A stretch of 25,345 nt of DNA from JAAZMA01 sp964564325 (GCA_964564325.1 CAZMBD010000021.1:1-25345); one strand, 5' to 3'. Positions 6,393 to 14,674 are shown, counted from the first letter of the stretch. Numbers and translations: made by a program. The notes: generated by a model not told the origin, from the letters alone.

Positions 6393-6539
6393 ATGATTAC
6401 TAGAATAAAATTTAAAAGAAATATAATAATAATTTTAATAATAATGCTTCTGATAACTATTGGCTTTATTTGGTATGGGGAGCTAGGTATAAATAAAGAA
6501 ATACCTAAAAGAGCAAGATATGTGAATAATTTTAATTAA
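6393..6539 (+). CDS. Small single-pass membrane protein at the head of the spoVA operon
   Basis: I do not recognise this 48-residue protein. It begins MITRIKFKRN, has one hydrophobic membrane segment (about residues 11-27) and ends in a basic, polar tail (KEIPKRARYVNNFN). The positive N-terminus suggests the tail lies on the far side of the membrane. Support for a real gene is a GGAG ribosome site at 6382-6385 seven bases before ATG 6393, a clean fit between the sigF hairpin and spoVAA, and a possible sigma-G promoter just upstream. It ends at TAA 6537-6539 in the same frame as spoVAA, which begins within a few codons. By position I infer a forespore membrane role with the SpoVA proteins; it could instead be a leader peptide for spoVAA translation. 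Confidence 0.6.
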   Translation: MITRIKFKRNIIIILIIMLLITIGFIWYGELGINKEIPKRARYVNNFN

Positions 6540-6542
6540 GAG

Positions 6543-7175
6543 GTGATAAAAATCGAAAAGGAACAAGTATACATAAATCTTGAAACTAAGTATTCACTAG
6601 ATTTAAATACTCATGTATATGTAAAAGACTTGGGAGAAGTGTATTGTAATAATAATGGAATTAAAAAAAGGGTAGAGGATATTAGGGTCTATAATGGGCA
6701 GAATAAGGAAAGCTATGATTATATATCCGGCACTGAAATTACAACGAAAGTATTAGATTCAGTTGAAAATATAGATTTAAATATAATAGGTGGTCCAGAT
6801 GTATTATTAGAAATAAAAGGACAAGAAAATGAGAATAAATTATTTAATGTGGTAAAAATAGTTTTTGTTGCAATAATACTATTTTTAGGTGCAGCAATGG
6901 CTATTATCTACTTTTATGAGGATGTGAACATGAAGGGTACATTGGAGAAAATATATTTAATAATAACTGGCGAAAAGAAAAATGATCCTCTAGCTTTAAA
7001 CATACCTTTTTCTTTAGGAATTGGTCTAGGTATGTTTGCGTTTTTTAGTCGGATATTTAGTTTTAGTAAAAGAAGAAGACAAGAACCTGGGCCTATGGAG
7101 TTGGAACTATATTTATATGATAAGGATATAGAAGATAATATACTTCATGAATTAAAGCAAAAGGATAAATCATAA
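6543..7175 (+). CDS. spoVAA: Stage V sporulation protein AA
   Basis: SpoVAA is a component of the SpoVA machinery that moves dipicolinic acid into the forespore and out at germination. The 210-residue product has a soluble N-terminal domain (about 1-110), a membrane segment (about 112-135) and a second near 155-172, then a short tail. IYFYEDVNMKGTLEKIYLII resembles the corresponding part of the Bacillus protein, as does PLALNIPFSLGIGLGMF. The start is uncertain. GTG 6543 overlaps the AGAGGTGAT ribosome site (6539-6547); ideal spacing and alignment to the Bacillus N-terminus (MERR...) point to the ATC at 6552, which would be a rare start codon. The in-frame upstream stop is only two codons before the GTG. 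Confidence 0.9.
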   Translation: MIKIEKEQVYINLETKYSLDLNTHVYVKDLGEVYCNNNGIKKRVEDIRVYNGQNKESYDYISGTEITTKVLDSVENIDLNIIGGPDVLLEIKGQENENKLFNVVKIVFVAIILFLGAAMAIIYFYEDVNMKGTLEKIYLIITGEKKNDPLALNIPFSLGIGLGMFAFFSRIFSFSKRRRQEPGPMELELYLYDKDIEDNILHELKQKDKS

Positions 7176-7192
7176 TATTTGGTGGTGAGCCT

Positions 7193-7609
7193 TTGAAAGG
7201 TATATTATTATTTTTAATTGGAATTTCTGGAGGAATTACAGTGGGAAGTGCCATTGCTGCATTTTTCACATTACTTAAATTTGTAGCAAGAGTTGCGCAG
7301 ACTACTGAAACATGGAATAAAATTGTATTCTATGAATATTCTATGGTTCTAGGGGCTAGCGTGGGTTCTATTTTATGTTATTCAGATTTTAATTTTAGAT
7401 TAAATAAATTTATAGTTATTGTAATAGGTGCATTATCAGGGGTTTTTTTAGGATTATTTACATCAGCTTTAGCAGAGGTATTAAATGTAATACCTGTTTT
7501 TGCAAAAAAATTTAAGATAAAATTTGAATTGATTTATGTTATAGTAGCTTTAATATTAGGGAAAGTAGTAGGTTCTTTATTTTATTTCTTAGTATTTTTG
7601 AAATCTTAG
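7193..7609 (+). CDS. spoVAB: Stage V sporulation protein AB
   Basis: A 138-residue integral membrane protein with about four hydrophobic segments, matching SpoVAB (about 140 residues) in length, hydrophobic pattern and position between spoVAA and spoVAC. It opens MKGILLFLIGISGGITVGSA. Together with SpoVAA it belongs to the set found in some but not all spore formers; C, D and E are the core transport set. Translation starts at TTG 7193 behind GGTGGTGAG (7181-7189), 17 bases after spoVAA. The Bacillus B protein is required with the rest of the operon for dipicolinate uptake, but its individual role is unclear. Confidence 0.9.
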   Translation: MKGILLFLIGISGGITVGSAIAAFFTLLKFVARVAQTTETWNKIVFYEYSMVLGASVGSILCYSDFNFRLNKFIVIVIGALSGVFLGLFTSALAEVLNVIPVFAKKFKIKFELIYVIVALILGKVVGSLFYFLVFLKS

Positions 7610-7621
7610 GAGAGTGATTAT

Positions 7622-8071
7622 ATGGATAAAATGAATAAAAAGGAATATCAAAAATATGCAGAAAGAAAAGTGCCAAAGCCTACTTATTTTAAGAATATAT
7701 TATATGCTTTTTTAGTAGGAGGAGGAATTTGTACTTTAGGACAAATAATTAGAAATGGTTTATTTAAACTGGGCTTAGAAGAGAAGTTAGTGGCAACAGG
7801 TACTTCCATAATATTGATCTTTATTGGTGCTTTTTTAACTGGAATTGGTGTTTATGACAAAATTGGAAAGATTGGAGGAGCAGGGGCAACCATACCTATT
7901 ACAGGTTTTGCTAATTCTATAGTATCACCTGCTATGGAATTTAAAAAGGAAGGGTATATTTTTGGAGTTGCTGCTAGGATGTTTAGTATAGCAGGGCCTG
8001 TACTAGTTTATGGCACTGGTTCTTCTATTATAGTAGGCTTATTGTATTTAATATTTAAAAAAGGAAGGTGA
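7622..8071 (+). CDS. spoVAC: Stage V sporulation protein AC, dipicolinate channel subunit
   Basis: SpoVAC is a multi-span inner-membrane protein of the dipicolinate channel; the Bacillus protein behaves as a mechanosensitive channel. The 149-residue length equals the family norm. Recognisable features are the soluble start KEYQKYAERKVPKPTYFKNI, the GGGICTLGQIIRNGLF segment, and the central AGATIPITGFANSIVSPAMEFKKEG loop, which is also present in related form in SpoVAE (AGATVPISGFG), showing common ancestry of the two proteins. ATG 7622 has an AGGAGAGTGA site, 12 bases after spoVAB. Its stop TGA at 8069-8071 is within the ribosome site of spoVAD, so translation is probably coupled. Confidence 0.96.
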   Translation: MDKMNKKEYQKYAERKVPKPTYFKNILYAFLVGGGICTLGQIIRNGLFKLGLEEKLVATGTSIILIFIGAFLTGIGVYDKIGKIGGAGATIPITGFANSIVSPAMEFKKEGYIFGVAARMFSIAGPVLVYGTGSSIIVGLLYLIFKKGR

Positions 8072-8076
8072 ATATA

Positions 8077-9093
8077 GTGGGCATAAAGCGAATTGGTTCC
8101 CAAACCGTAAAATTAGAAAGTCCCGTATCCATTGTTGGAACTGCTTCCATAGTAGGTCCAAAAGAGGGAGAAGGGCCTTTAAAAAATTATTTTGATATGA
8201 TTTTAGAAGATGATCTATGGGGGCAGGAGTCTTTTGAAAAGGCAGAGTCTAAAATTCAAGAGGAAAGTATAAAATTAGCCATTGCTAATGCAAATTTATC
8301 TCCTAAGGATATAGAATTTTTATTTTCTGGAGATTTATTAAATCAGATTACTAGTTCCTCCTATACAGCTAGGCAATTGGAAATTCCTCATTTTGGATTA
8401 TATGGGGCTTGTTCTACTATGACTGAATCTTTAAGTTTAGGAGCCATGATAGTAGATGGAGGTTTTGCTAATTATGTAGTTTGTGCCACATCTAGTCATT
8501 TTTCATCGGCAGAAAGGCAGTTTAGATTTCCATTAGAATATGGGAATCAAAGAAATTTTTCTTCTCAATGGACTGTAACAGGTGCTGGGGCTACTGTGCT
8601 TTCATCTACTGGAAATGGTCCCTATATTACCTATATAACCACTGGGAAAATTTTGGATCTAGGTATAAAAGATGTAAGTAATATGGGAGGTGCTATGGCA
8701 CCAGCTGCAATTGATACTATAAGTCAACATTTTAAAGATACAGGTTATACTCCAGATGATTATGATTTAATTATTACTGGTGATTTAGGATTAGTAGGAA
8801 AGAAAATATTATTAGATCTAATGAGGAAAGACGGATTTGATCTTTCAAAAAATTATTCAGATTGTGGTATAAAAATATTTGATGGAGTTGAGCAAGACAC
8901 CCATGCAGGTGGCTCCGGTTGTGGTTGTGCTGCAGTTGTTTTTAATGGTTATATATACAAGGAAATGATGAAGAGAAATTTAAATAGAGTACTATTAGTA
9001 GCAACAGGGGCATTGCATTCCCCAATTATGACATTTCAAGGAGAATCAATTCCAGGAATTGCCCATGCAGTAACTATAGATAGTTTAATGTAA
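8077..9093 (+). CDS. spoVAD: Stage V sporulation protein AD, dipicolinate-binding
   Basis: SpoVAD is a thiolase-fold protein on the spore inner membrane that binds dipicolinic acid. The family-length protein (338 residues from GTG 8077) contains GTASIVGPKEGEGPL near the start, SGDLLNQITSS, the thiolase-like cysteine in LYGACSTMTES, SSHFSSAERQFRFPLEYG, and GGSGCGCAAVVF. The first GTG at 8068 lies inside the AAGGAAGGTG ribosome site; GTG 8077 has correct spacing and gives an N-terminus (MGIKRIGSQTVKLE) that lines up with the Bacillus one. It starts five bases after spoVAC. As in other SpoVADs, a synthase activity is not expected despite the ketoacyl-synthase-like fold. Confidence 0.96.
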   Translation: MGIKRIGSQTVKLESPVSIVGTASIVGPKEGEGPLKNYFDMILEDDLWGQESFEKAESKIQEESIKLAIANANLSPKDIEFLFSGDLLNQITSSSYTARQLEIPHFGLYGACSTMTESLSLGAMIVDGGFANYVVCATSSHFSSAERQFRFPLEYGNQRNFSSQWTVTGAGATVLSSTGNGPYITYITTGKILDLGIKDVSNMGGAMAPAAIDTISQHFKDTGYTPDDYDLIITGDLGLVGKKILLDLMRKDGFDLSKNYSDCGIKIFDGVEQDTHAGGSGCGCAAVVFNGYIYKEMMKRNLNRVLLVATGALHSPIMTFQGESIPGIAHAVTIDSLM

Positions 9094-9107
9094 TAGGAGG
9101 AGATAAT

Positions 9108-9461
9108 ATGGAGTATTTAAAGGTTTTTGTAGTAGGAGGGTTAATATGCGTAATAGGTCAGATTATATTGGATACAACTAAATTAACACCTGCTCATATT
9201 TTAGTTATATTTCTAACTGGTGGGGTGTTTCTTGGTGCCATAGGAGTATATGAACCTTTAGTGAAATTTGGGGAAGCTGGAGCTACAGTTCCTATTTCCG
9301 GTTTTGGATATGCATTAAGTAAAGGTGCTATTGAAGGAGCCAAATCTAAAGGAGTAATAGGAGCTTTTTCTGGCGGATTAGAAGCTGCAGGTGGAGGAAT
9401 AGCAGCAGCCATACTATTTGGCTATATAATGTCAATAGTTTCAGAACCTAAAACAAAATAA
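9108..9461 (+). CDS. spoVAE: Stage V sporulation protein AE, dipicolinate channel subunit
   Basis: A 117-residue membrane protein of the SpoVA channel, equal in length to SpoVAEB. It shares with SpoVAC the GGxICxxGQII opening and the conserved loop EAGATVPISGFGYALSKGAI; GALEAAGGG-like glycine-rich sequence precedes the last span. ATG 9108 follows AGGAGGAGA, 14 bases after spoVAD. The operon ends here: no spoVAF or gerA-like gene follows, unlike Bacillus. The stop codon is part of the stem of a strong terminator shared with the converging penicillin-binding protein gene. Confidence 0.96.
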   Translation: MEYLKVFVVGGLICVIGQIILDTTKLTPAHILVIFLTGGVFLGAIGVYEPLVKFGEAGATVPISGFGYALSKGAIEGAKSKGVIGAFSGGLEAAGGGIAAAILFGYIMSIVSEPKTK

Positions 9462-9494
9462 CTACCTTTTATATAAAAGGTAGTTATAAGTTTT
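9459..9494. terminator. Bidirectional terminator between spoVAE and the PBP gene
   Basis: TAACTACCTTTT (9459-9470), ATAT loop, AAAAGGTAGTTA (9475-9486): a 12-base perfect inverted repeat, with T-rich sequence on both sides when read in each direction. It serves two converging genes and contains the spoVAE stop. Confidence 0.85.
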
Positions 9495-12492
9495 AATAAT
9501 CGTCATTAGAATCAGTATTATTTTCACCATTATCTTCATTTCCATTATTTCCATCATCATTATCTTCTTCTTCAGTTGGAGGAAGATCTATATTAATATC
9601 AGTTTCTCTTTCTCCTTCATTATCATCATTTTCATTATCATTATCATCATCATTATCATCATCTTCATCTAATATAGTATCCTCATTATGCATATCACAT
9701 ATTTCTGTTGGTACAGTATATTGGTAATCTGTTGGTACTATGCCATTGTGCTCTTTTGGATTATAAGGTGGATCTCTTCTTACAAATACTCTAGTTTCAA
9801 TATTATCCTCTGGACAAAATTCACTAGCAAGTTTTCCAGTTTCTTTATCTATTTCTACTTCCACGTGGGCATCACAAAATTCTGTAGGTTGAGTACCTGG
9901 TGCAAATATTTCTGTTATAATTGTATTACCCCTTGGATCACGACTACATAATTCTGTAGGTATTTTCCCAGATTGAGAACATACAGACATAGTAATTATA
10001 TTATCTGGTCTATCAAATTGCTTTGCTTCTAATCCCTCATGGGTTCTAGTCATAATTATTTTCCATAATTGAGCTGCCATAGCACTACCTTGATTTAATT
10101 TAATTTGGGGCGTATCATTTCCAATCCATACTCCAGCTACATAATAAGGAGTATAACCTACAAACCAAGCATCAGATTTATCTTGAGTAGTACCAGTTTT
10201 ACCAGCTGTAGGCATATTTGGAATTTGTGCTCTACCTGCAATACCATTTGCTACAGTTGTTCTCAATATATCAGACATTATAAAAGCTATTTCTTTTGAA
10301 ACTACAGTATTTTTATTAGGTGTATTATCTAATAAAACATTATCATCTTTATCTAATATTTTAGTAAAGGCAATAGGTTTTATATAGGTTCCACTATTAG
10401 CGATAGATCCATAGGCTGCTGTCATTTCCAAAGGTGTAAGACCTTTTGTCATTCCACCTAATCCCAATGCAGCTAAATTTTCATCATTATTAGCGGGATT
10501 TTCAGCTGATGTAACAAAATTATCTTTGGATGGATCATCTCTATTGATAATGCCCATTCTAGCTAAATATTCTAAAGATTTACTTACTCCTATAGTTTCC
10601 ACGACTTTAACTGAGTTTACATTTACAGATTGTTCTACAGATTTTCTTAAAGTGTGAATTCCCTTATAGCCTGAGTACCAGTTTTTAGGCCATAATTCTC
10701 CATTATGATTATAAAATGGTATATCATCAATTGGAGTTGCAGCTGTAAATCCATTATCTAAAGCTGGTAAATAAGCAGATAATGGCTTAATAGTAGAACC
10801 AGGTTGTCTAGGAGAAGAGGTAGCACGGTTTAATATACGCGCTCCTTCCACATCTCTACCACCAACCAAAGCCTTAAGCTGTCCTGTTTTGTAATCCATT
10901 ATAACTGTAGCTGATTGAGGCTGTACTATACCCTCCTTATGTCTATAAAAATATTTTTCATTTATTTTAAGATTTCCTTCTTCACTTATTGTATAAAAAT
11001 CTGGATTATCCTTTATAAAATTATTAGATATAATAATATTTTTTTCCTCAGTTATAGTAAATCCATTTTCAGGTAATGCCAATGTGCCAATTCTGTGAGT
11101 TACTAAATTTTTACGTTCATCTATGGTATAATAATCTGATATATCTAAATTGCTCTGATATGGAGTAATTTTTTTACTATTTAATATTAATTTACCTTCG
11201 GCTAATTCGAAATCGCCATTTTCAATTATTAAATTGTAATTATCATCAAGTAGATTTTCTTGTTTATAAAATATTATTTTATTTTTTTCATCTACAATAT
11301 TACCTTCATTATTTAATTTCCAACTAACAAAGGCGGGGCCTTTAATTTTTTCGGTATTCCCTAAGAGTATTTCGGTAAAATTATTATATACATCCTCTAA
11401 TTCTTTTTGCAATTCTAAATCCATGGTGGAGTATATTTTAAGTCCACCAGTATATAGCTCCCTTTCTGCTTCTTCTCTAGAATATCCTAATTCATCCATT
11501 AAAGCTTCTATAACTTGGACTTTTATATAATCATTAAAATATGAGGATATGCCCTTTATTTTTTTCTGCCCAGGTTTTAAGTTAGCTTGAATATCTTCTT
11601 CCAATGCAGCATTGTATTCTTCCTCAGTTATTTTACCTAGTTCTAACATTTTTTTCAATACAAGTTTTTGACGATTTACTGCTTCTGGATTGAAAATTGC
11701 AATATATTGTTCCCCTAATATATCTATCCTTGCAACTTCAATATGTTTTTCACTATCAAAGTCTTCTGGTTTAATGGTTCGATAAGGGGAATATTTAGTA
11801 GGAGATTTAACTATAGCTGCAAAGGCAGCAGATTCTCTTAAAGTTAAATCTTCTACATTTTTTGAAAAATAAGTTTGAGCAGCTTCTTGAACCCCATAAG
11901 CCCCTTGACCTAAAGATATCCTGTTTAAATAGGCCTCTAAAATTTGGTCCTTAGTTAAAGCTTTTTCTATTTGTAGTGCTAAATATGCTTCTTTAATTTT
12001 TCTATCTAATTTTACATCATCATTTAAATAAAGATTTCTAGCTAATTGCTGAGTTATGGTACTGGCTCCTCTTACGGTGTGACCAGCTTTAATATTATCC
12101 CATAATGCACTCATAATTCCTCTTGGGTCTACTCCAATATGAGAATTAAATCTCTCATCCTCTATAGAAATAAAGGCATCCCTTAAATGTTTTGGCATTT
12201 TATCTAATTCTACTATAGTTCTGTATTCATAATCTTCATTTTGAACTTTTTCTATAGGATTTCCATTTTGATCTACTATAAAAGATGTTTGGCTTAATAA
12301 AGAATATATATTAGTAGGATCAATTTCAGGAGCTTCTTTTGCAATTCCTATTACAACCCCAACAGTTGCACCTGCAGCAACTACTATTAACATAAGTAGT
12401 ACTAATAGAAATATTTTTAGTCCTTTCTTATTTTTTTTCTTTTTCTTATTTTCTTTTTTATTCTCTGATTTATTTTTATGATTTTCTGACAT
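9493..12492 (-). CDS. Class A penicillin-binding protein (PBP1A-type transglycosylase/transpeptidase)
   Basis: A bifunctional peptidoglycan synthase anchored by one membrane segment (about residues 26-50) after a lysine-rich cytoplasmic head. The glycosyltransferase domain (about 65-240) has catalytic E111 in ISIEDERFNSHIG and RGASTITQQLARN (141-153). The transpeptidase domain (about 525-815) has S566 in GSTIK, S622-V-N624, and K765-T-G. Between them (about 385-515) is an insert built from repeated beta-like units. After the enzyme domain come five cysteines (838, 849, 873, 893, 932) in PTExC-like repeats, then an Asp/Asn/Glu-rich tail (937-999). At 999 residues it is longer than typical PBP1 (700-850). 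The ATG is preceded by AAGGAGG. A symbol such as pbpA or ponA is not safely assignable. Confidence 0.96.
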   Translation of the reverse strand: MSENHKNKSENKKENKKKKKNKKGLKIFLLVLLMLIVVAAGATVGVVIGIAKEAPEIDPTNIYSLLSQTSFIVDQNGNPIEKVQNEDYEYRTIVELDKMPKHLRDAFISIEDERFNSHIGVDPRGIMSALWDNIKAGHTVRGASTITQQLARNLYLNDDVKLDRKIKEAYLALQIEKALTKDQILEAYLNRISLGQGAYGVQEAAQTYFSKNVEDLTLRESAAFAAIVKSPTKYSPYRTIKPEDFDSEKHIEVARIDILGEQYIAIFNPEAVNRQKLVLKKMLELGKITEEEYNAALEEDIQANLKPGQKKIKGISSYFNDYIKVQVIEALMDELGYSREEAERELYTGGLKIYSTMDLELQKELEDVYNNFTEILLGNTEKIKGPAFVSWKLNNEGNIVDEKNKIIFYKQENLLDDNYNLIIENGDFELAEGKLILNSKKITPYQSNLDISDYYTIDERKNLVTHRIGTLALPENGFTITEEKNIIISNNFIKDNPDFYTISEEGNLKINEKYFYRHKEGIVQPQSATVIMDYKTGQLKALVGGRDVEGARILNRATSSPRQPGSTIKPLSAYLPALDNGFTAATPIDDIPFYNHNGELWPKNWYSGYKGIHTLRKSVEQSVNVNSVKVVETIGVSKSLEYLARMGIINRDDPSKDNFVTSAENPANNDENLAALGLGGMTKGLTPLEMTAAYGSIANSGTYIKPIAFTKILDKDDNVLLDNTPNKNTVVSKEIAFIMSDILRTTVANGIAGRAQIPNMPTAGKTGTTQDKSDAWFVGYTPYYVAGVWIGNDTPQIKLNQGSAMAAQLWKIIMTRTHEGLEAKQFDRPDNIITMSVCSQSGKIPTELCSRDPRGNTIITEIFAPGTQPTEFCDAHVEVEIDKETGKLASEFCPEDNIETRVFVRRDPPYNPKEHNGIVPTDYQYTVPTEICDMHNEDTILDEDDDNDDDNDNENDDNEGERETDINIDLPPTEEEDNDDGNNGNEDNGENNTDSNDDY
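9497..9683 (-). repeat. Low-complexity GAT/AAT-rich coding repeat (acidic tail of the PBP)
   Basis: On the plus strand this is an irregular run of ATC, ATT and TTC triplets encoding Asp, Asn and Glu on the minus strand. Triplet slippage would keep the frame, so tail length may vary between strains. Confidence 0.7.
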
Positions 12493-12534
12493 TATAATAC
12501 CTCCTTAATTAAGAAAAAGGTAGTAAACAAATTA

Positions 12535-12564
12535 ATTATACCATACAAATACTAAAGATAACAA
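12535..12564 (-). promoter_or_regulatory. Sigma-A-type promoter for the PBP gene
   Basis: Read on the minus strand: TTGTTA (12564-12559), 18 bases, TATAAT (12540-12535) preceded by TGG, an extended -10. Transcription would begin about 35 bases before the PBP start codon. Confidence 0.5.
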
Positions 12565-12609
12565 TAAAGAATATTTAATACATATATTATATACTAGGGG
12601 TGATAATTA

Positions 12610-13263
12610 GTGAAATATTATTTTTATTTGGCTAAAAGAAAAAAAGCTATGATTTGGATTATTATTATAATTTTATTTATAATTTATATGTTTCGATATA
12701 TAGATAAAAATATTAAACCTACTGTAGTTGCTATATCAGAAATTAGAGCTAGATCCGTTACAACACAAACCATTAATGACACTATAAAATTAAAAATAAA
12801 AAGAGATATAAATTATAATGATCTCATTTTTGTAAAATATGATAATGAAGGGAAGGTAACCTTAATGCAAGCCAATACTATATTGATGAATAGTATCGCG
12901 GCAGAGGTAGCAATAGAAGTTCAAGAACAATTAAAACAAATGTCCAAGACTAAAATCAAAGTGCCCTTAAGCAACGCTTTTAATACACAAATTATAAGGT
13001 TACCTAGTATTAATGTACAGATACTTCCACAAGGGGCCGTAGCCGTAGACTTTGCTACAGAATTTGAATCTTCAGGGATAAATCAAACTAGGCATAGAAT
13101 ATATATAATTGTAGTTACAGATATTAAGATGATAGTACCTTTGGTCCAAGAAAATTTAAGAATTACTACTAATATTCCTATTGCTGAGACTATTATTGTT
13201 GGAGATGTGCCAGAACAATATTTAAATTTTCCAAGTGATAAAATGTTAAAAATAATTAGATAA
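12610..13263 (+). CDS. yunB: Sporulation protein YunB
   Basis: YunB is a membrane-associated protein of the mother-cell sporulation programme; its biochemical role is unknown. The 217-residue product has a short cytoplasmic start, a membrane segment (about residues 13-29) and an extracytoplasmic region. The family features are GAVAVDFATEFESSGINQTR, the VP-x-AET-x-IVGDVPEQY block near the C-terminus (IPIAETIIVGDVPEQYL), and the LRITTNIP stretch. It starts at GTG 12610 behind GGGGTGAT. It is divergent from the PBP gene. In Bacillus it is under sigma-E; GAATATT at 12569-12575 fits a sigma-E -35, but the matching -10 (around 12588-12597) is poor. Confidence 0.92.
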   Translation: MKYYFYLAKRKKAMIWIIIIILFIIYMFRYIDKNIKPTVVAISEIRARSVTTQTINDTIKLKIKRDINYNDLIFVKYDNEGKVTLMQANTILMNSIAAEVAIEVQEQLKQMSKTKIKVPLSNAFNTQIIRLPSINVQILPQGAVAVDFATEFESSGINQTRHRIYIIVVTDIKMIVPLVQENLRITTNIPIAETIIVGDVPEQYLNFPSDKMLKIIR

Positions 13264-13276
13264 ATTTAAAAAAAGA

Positions 13277-13285
13277 TGGTATAAT
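13277..13285 (+). promoter_or_regulatory. Extended -10 promoter element before hflX
   Basis: TGG-TATAAT, 40 bases before the hflX start. The -35 region (TAGATA at 13257) is weak; an extended -10 can compensate. Confidence 0.45.
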
Positions 13286-13324
13286 AGTATCATGGAAGTA
13301 TCCTTTAATTAACGAGGTGATATA

Positions 13325-14605
13325 TTGTTAGAGAAAGATACAGCGAGGGAAAGAGCTTTAATCGTCGGAGTAGAGCTACCAACAGACACTGTTGACATAG
13401 ATAATTCTATGGTTGAGTTAGAAGAATTAGTTTATGCAGCTGGTGGAGAAGTGATATCTAGGATTATTCAGAGAAAATCTTCTATTGATCCTGCCTATTT
13501 TATTGGCAGAGGAAAGGCACAAGAAATTAAAAATTATTGTGAAGAATTAGATATAGACTTCGTAGTATTTAATGATGAACTATCAGGGGCACAGCTTCGA
13601 AATTTAGAAAAAATTATTGACAAGAAAATAGTAGATAGGACTAATTTGATATTAGATATATTTGCTAATAGAGCCAGTTCCAAGGAAGGAAAATTACAGG
13701 TAAAATTGGCTCAACTTAAATATAGACTGCCTAGGCTAGTAGGTTTTAGAGACTATTTATCTAGAGAAGGTGGAGGTATTGGCACTAGGGGTCCTGGTGA
13801 GCAAAAATTAGAAACAGATAGAAGGCATATTTTAAGAGAAATAGACAATATTGAAGAATCTCTAAGAGAAGCTGAAAAGTCTAGATCTATTAAACGAAAG
13901 AGAAGAGAAGATTCCAATCTTCCAATAGTAGCATTAGTAGGTTATACTAATGCGGGAAAATCTACATTATTAAATAAATTAATTGAGACAAATGAAGATT
14001 TTAAAGAGGATAAAAAAGTATTTGTATATGATATGTTATTTGCAACTTTAGATACATCTCTTAGGGGAGCCAGGCTACCTAATGGGCAGAAGTTTTTAAT
14101 AACGGACACTGTTGGTTTTGTTAGTAAACTACCTACTCATTTAGTAGAGGCATTTAAAGGAACTTTAGAAGAAGTACAATATGCAGATTTACTATTACAT
14201 GTAGTAGATGTATCAAATGAAGATTTAGACATTCAAATTGAAACTACTTATAATATATTAAAAGAACTGGAAGTATTAGATAAACCTATTATTACTGTGT
14301 TTAATAAAATAGACAAGGTAGAAATAGAAAACTTAGTATACAATAATAAATATGTAGACAAAAAAATTTTCATATCCAGTAAAAATTCTACTAATTTAGA
14401 TAAGCTTCTACTTATGATAGAAGAAAGTTTACCTCAAGAATATAGAAAAGTAAAATTAAAAATACCTTATGATAAACAGGAATTAGTTAATTATTTTTTA
14501 GAAAGCTATAATGTAGATTATTTAGAATACAGAACTGATGGTACTGAATTAAGGCTTAATATTAATAAAATAGACTATGAAAGGTATTTAGAATTTATTT
14601 TATAA
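13325..14605 (+). CDS. hflX: Ribosome-associated GTPase HflX
   Basis: HflX is a translational GTPase that binds the 50S subunit and splits stalled or hibernating ribosomes. The 426-residue protein has the N-terminal HflX domain (about 10-190) with the GGGGIGTRGPGEQKLETDRR signature (149-168), followed by the G domain: G1 GYTNAGKST (206-214), G3 DTVGF (261-265), G4 NKID (327-330) and G5 SSKN (351-354). A short C-terminal beta domain ends it. Start is TTG 13325 behind GAGGTGAT. It lies 61 bases after yunB with its own possible promoter, and is followed by a 13-base A/T inverted repeat (14604-14633) lacking a T-run, which I do not call a terminator. Confidence 0.96.
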   Translation: MLEKDTARERALIVGVELPTDTVDIDNSMVELEELVYAAGGEVISRIIQRKSSIDPAYFIGRGKAQEIKNYCEELDIDFVVFNDELSGAQLRNLEKIIDKKIVDRTNLILDIFANRASSKEGKLQVKLAQLKYRLPRLVGFRDYLSREGGGIGTRGPGEQKLETDRRHILREIDNIEESLREAEKSRSIKRKRREDSNLPIVALVGYTNAGKSTLLNKLIETNEDFKEDKKVFVYDMLFATLDTSLRGARLPNGQKFLITDTVGFVSKLPTHLVEAFKGTLEEVQYADLLLHVVDVSNEDLDIQIETTYNILKELEVLDKPIITVFNKIDKVEIENLVYNNKYVDKKIFISSKNSTNLDKLLLMIEESLPQEYRKVKLKIPYDKQELVNYFLESYNVDYLEYRTDGTELRLNINKIDYERYLEFIL

Positions 14606-14674
14606 TTAAAAATATTGAATAATATCTTTAATTTGGGTATATTAATAATAAGAATATAAAGGAGGCTGGTTCTA

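Noticed and set aside
9497..9683. CRISPR-like or satellite array
   Set aside because: The repeat is an irregular triplet pattern within a coding frame, with no fixed-length repeat or spacer.
9688..10299. Plus-strand ORFs inside the PBP gene
   Set aside because: They are antisense to a fully convincing coding region, rich in Ser, Tyr, Ile and Cys as expected of reverse-frame reading, with no ribosome sites.
14604..14633. Terminator after hflX
   Set aside because: AATTAAAAATATT/AATATCTTTAATT is a 13-base stem with one mismatch, but it is all weak pairs and is followed by TGGG instead of a T-run.
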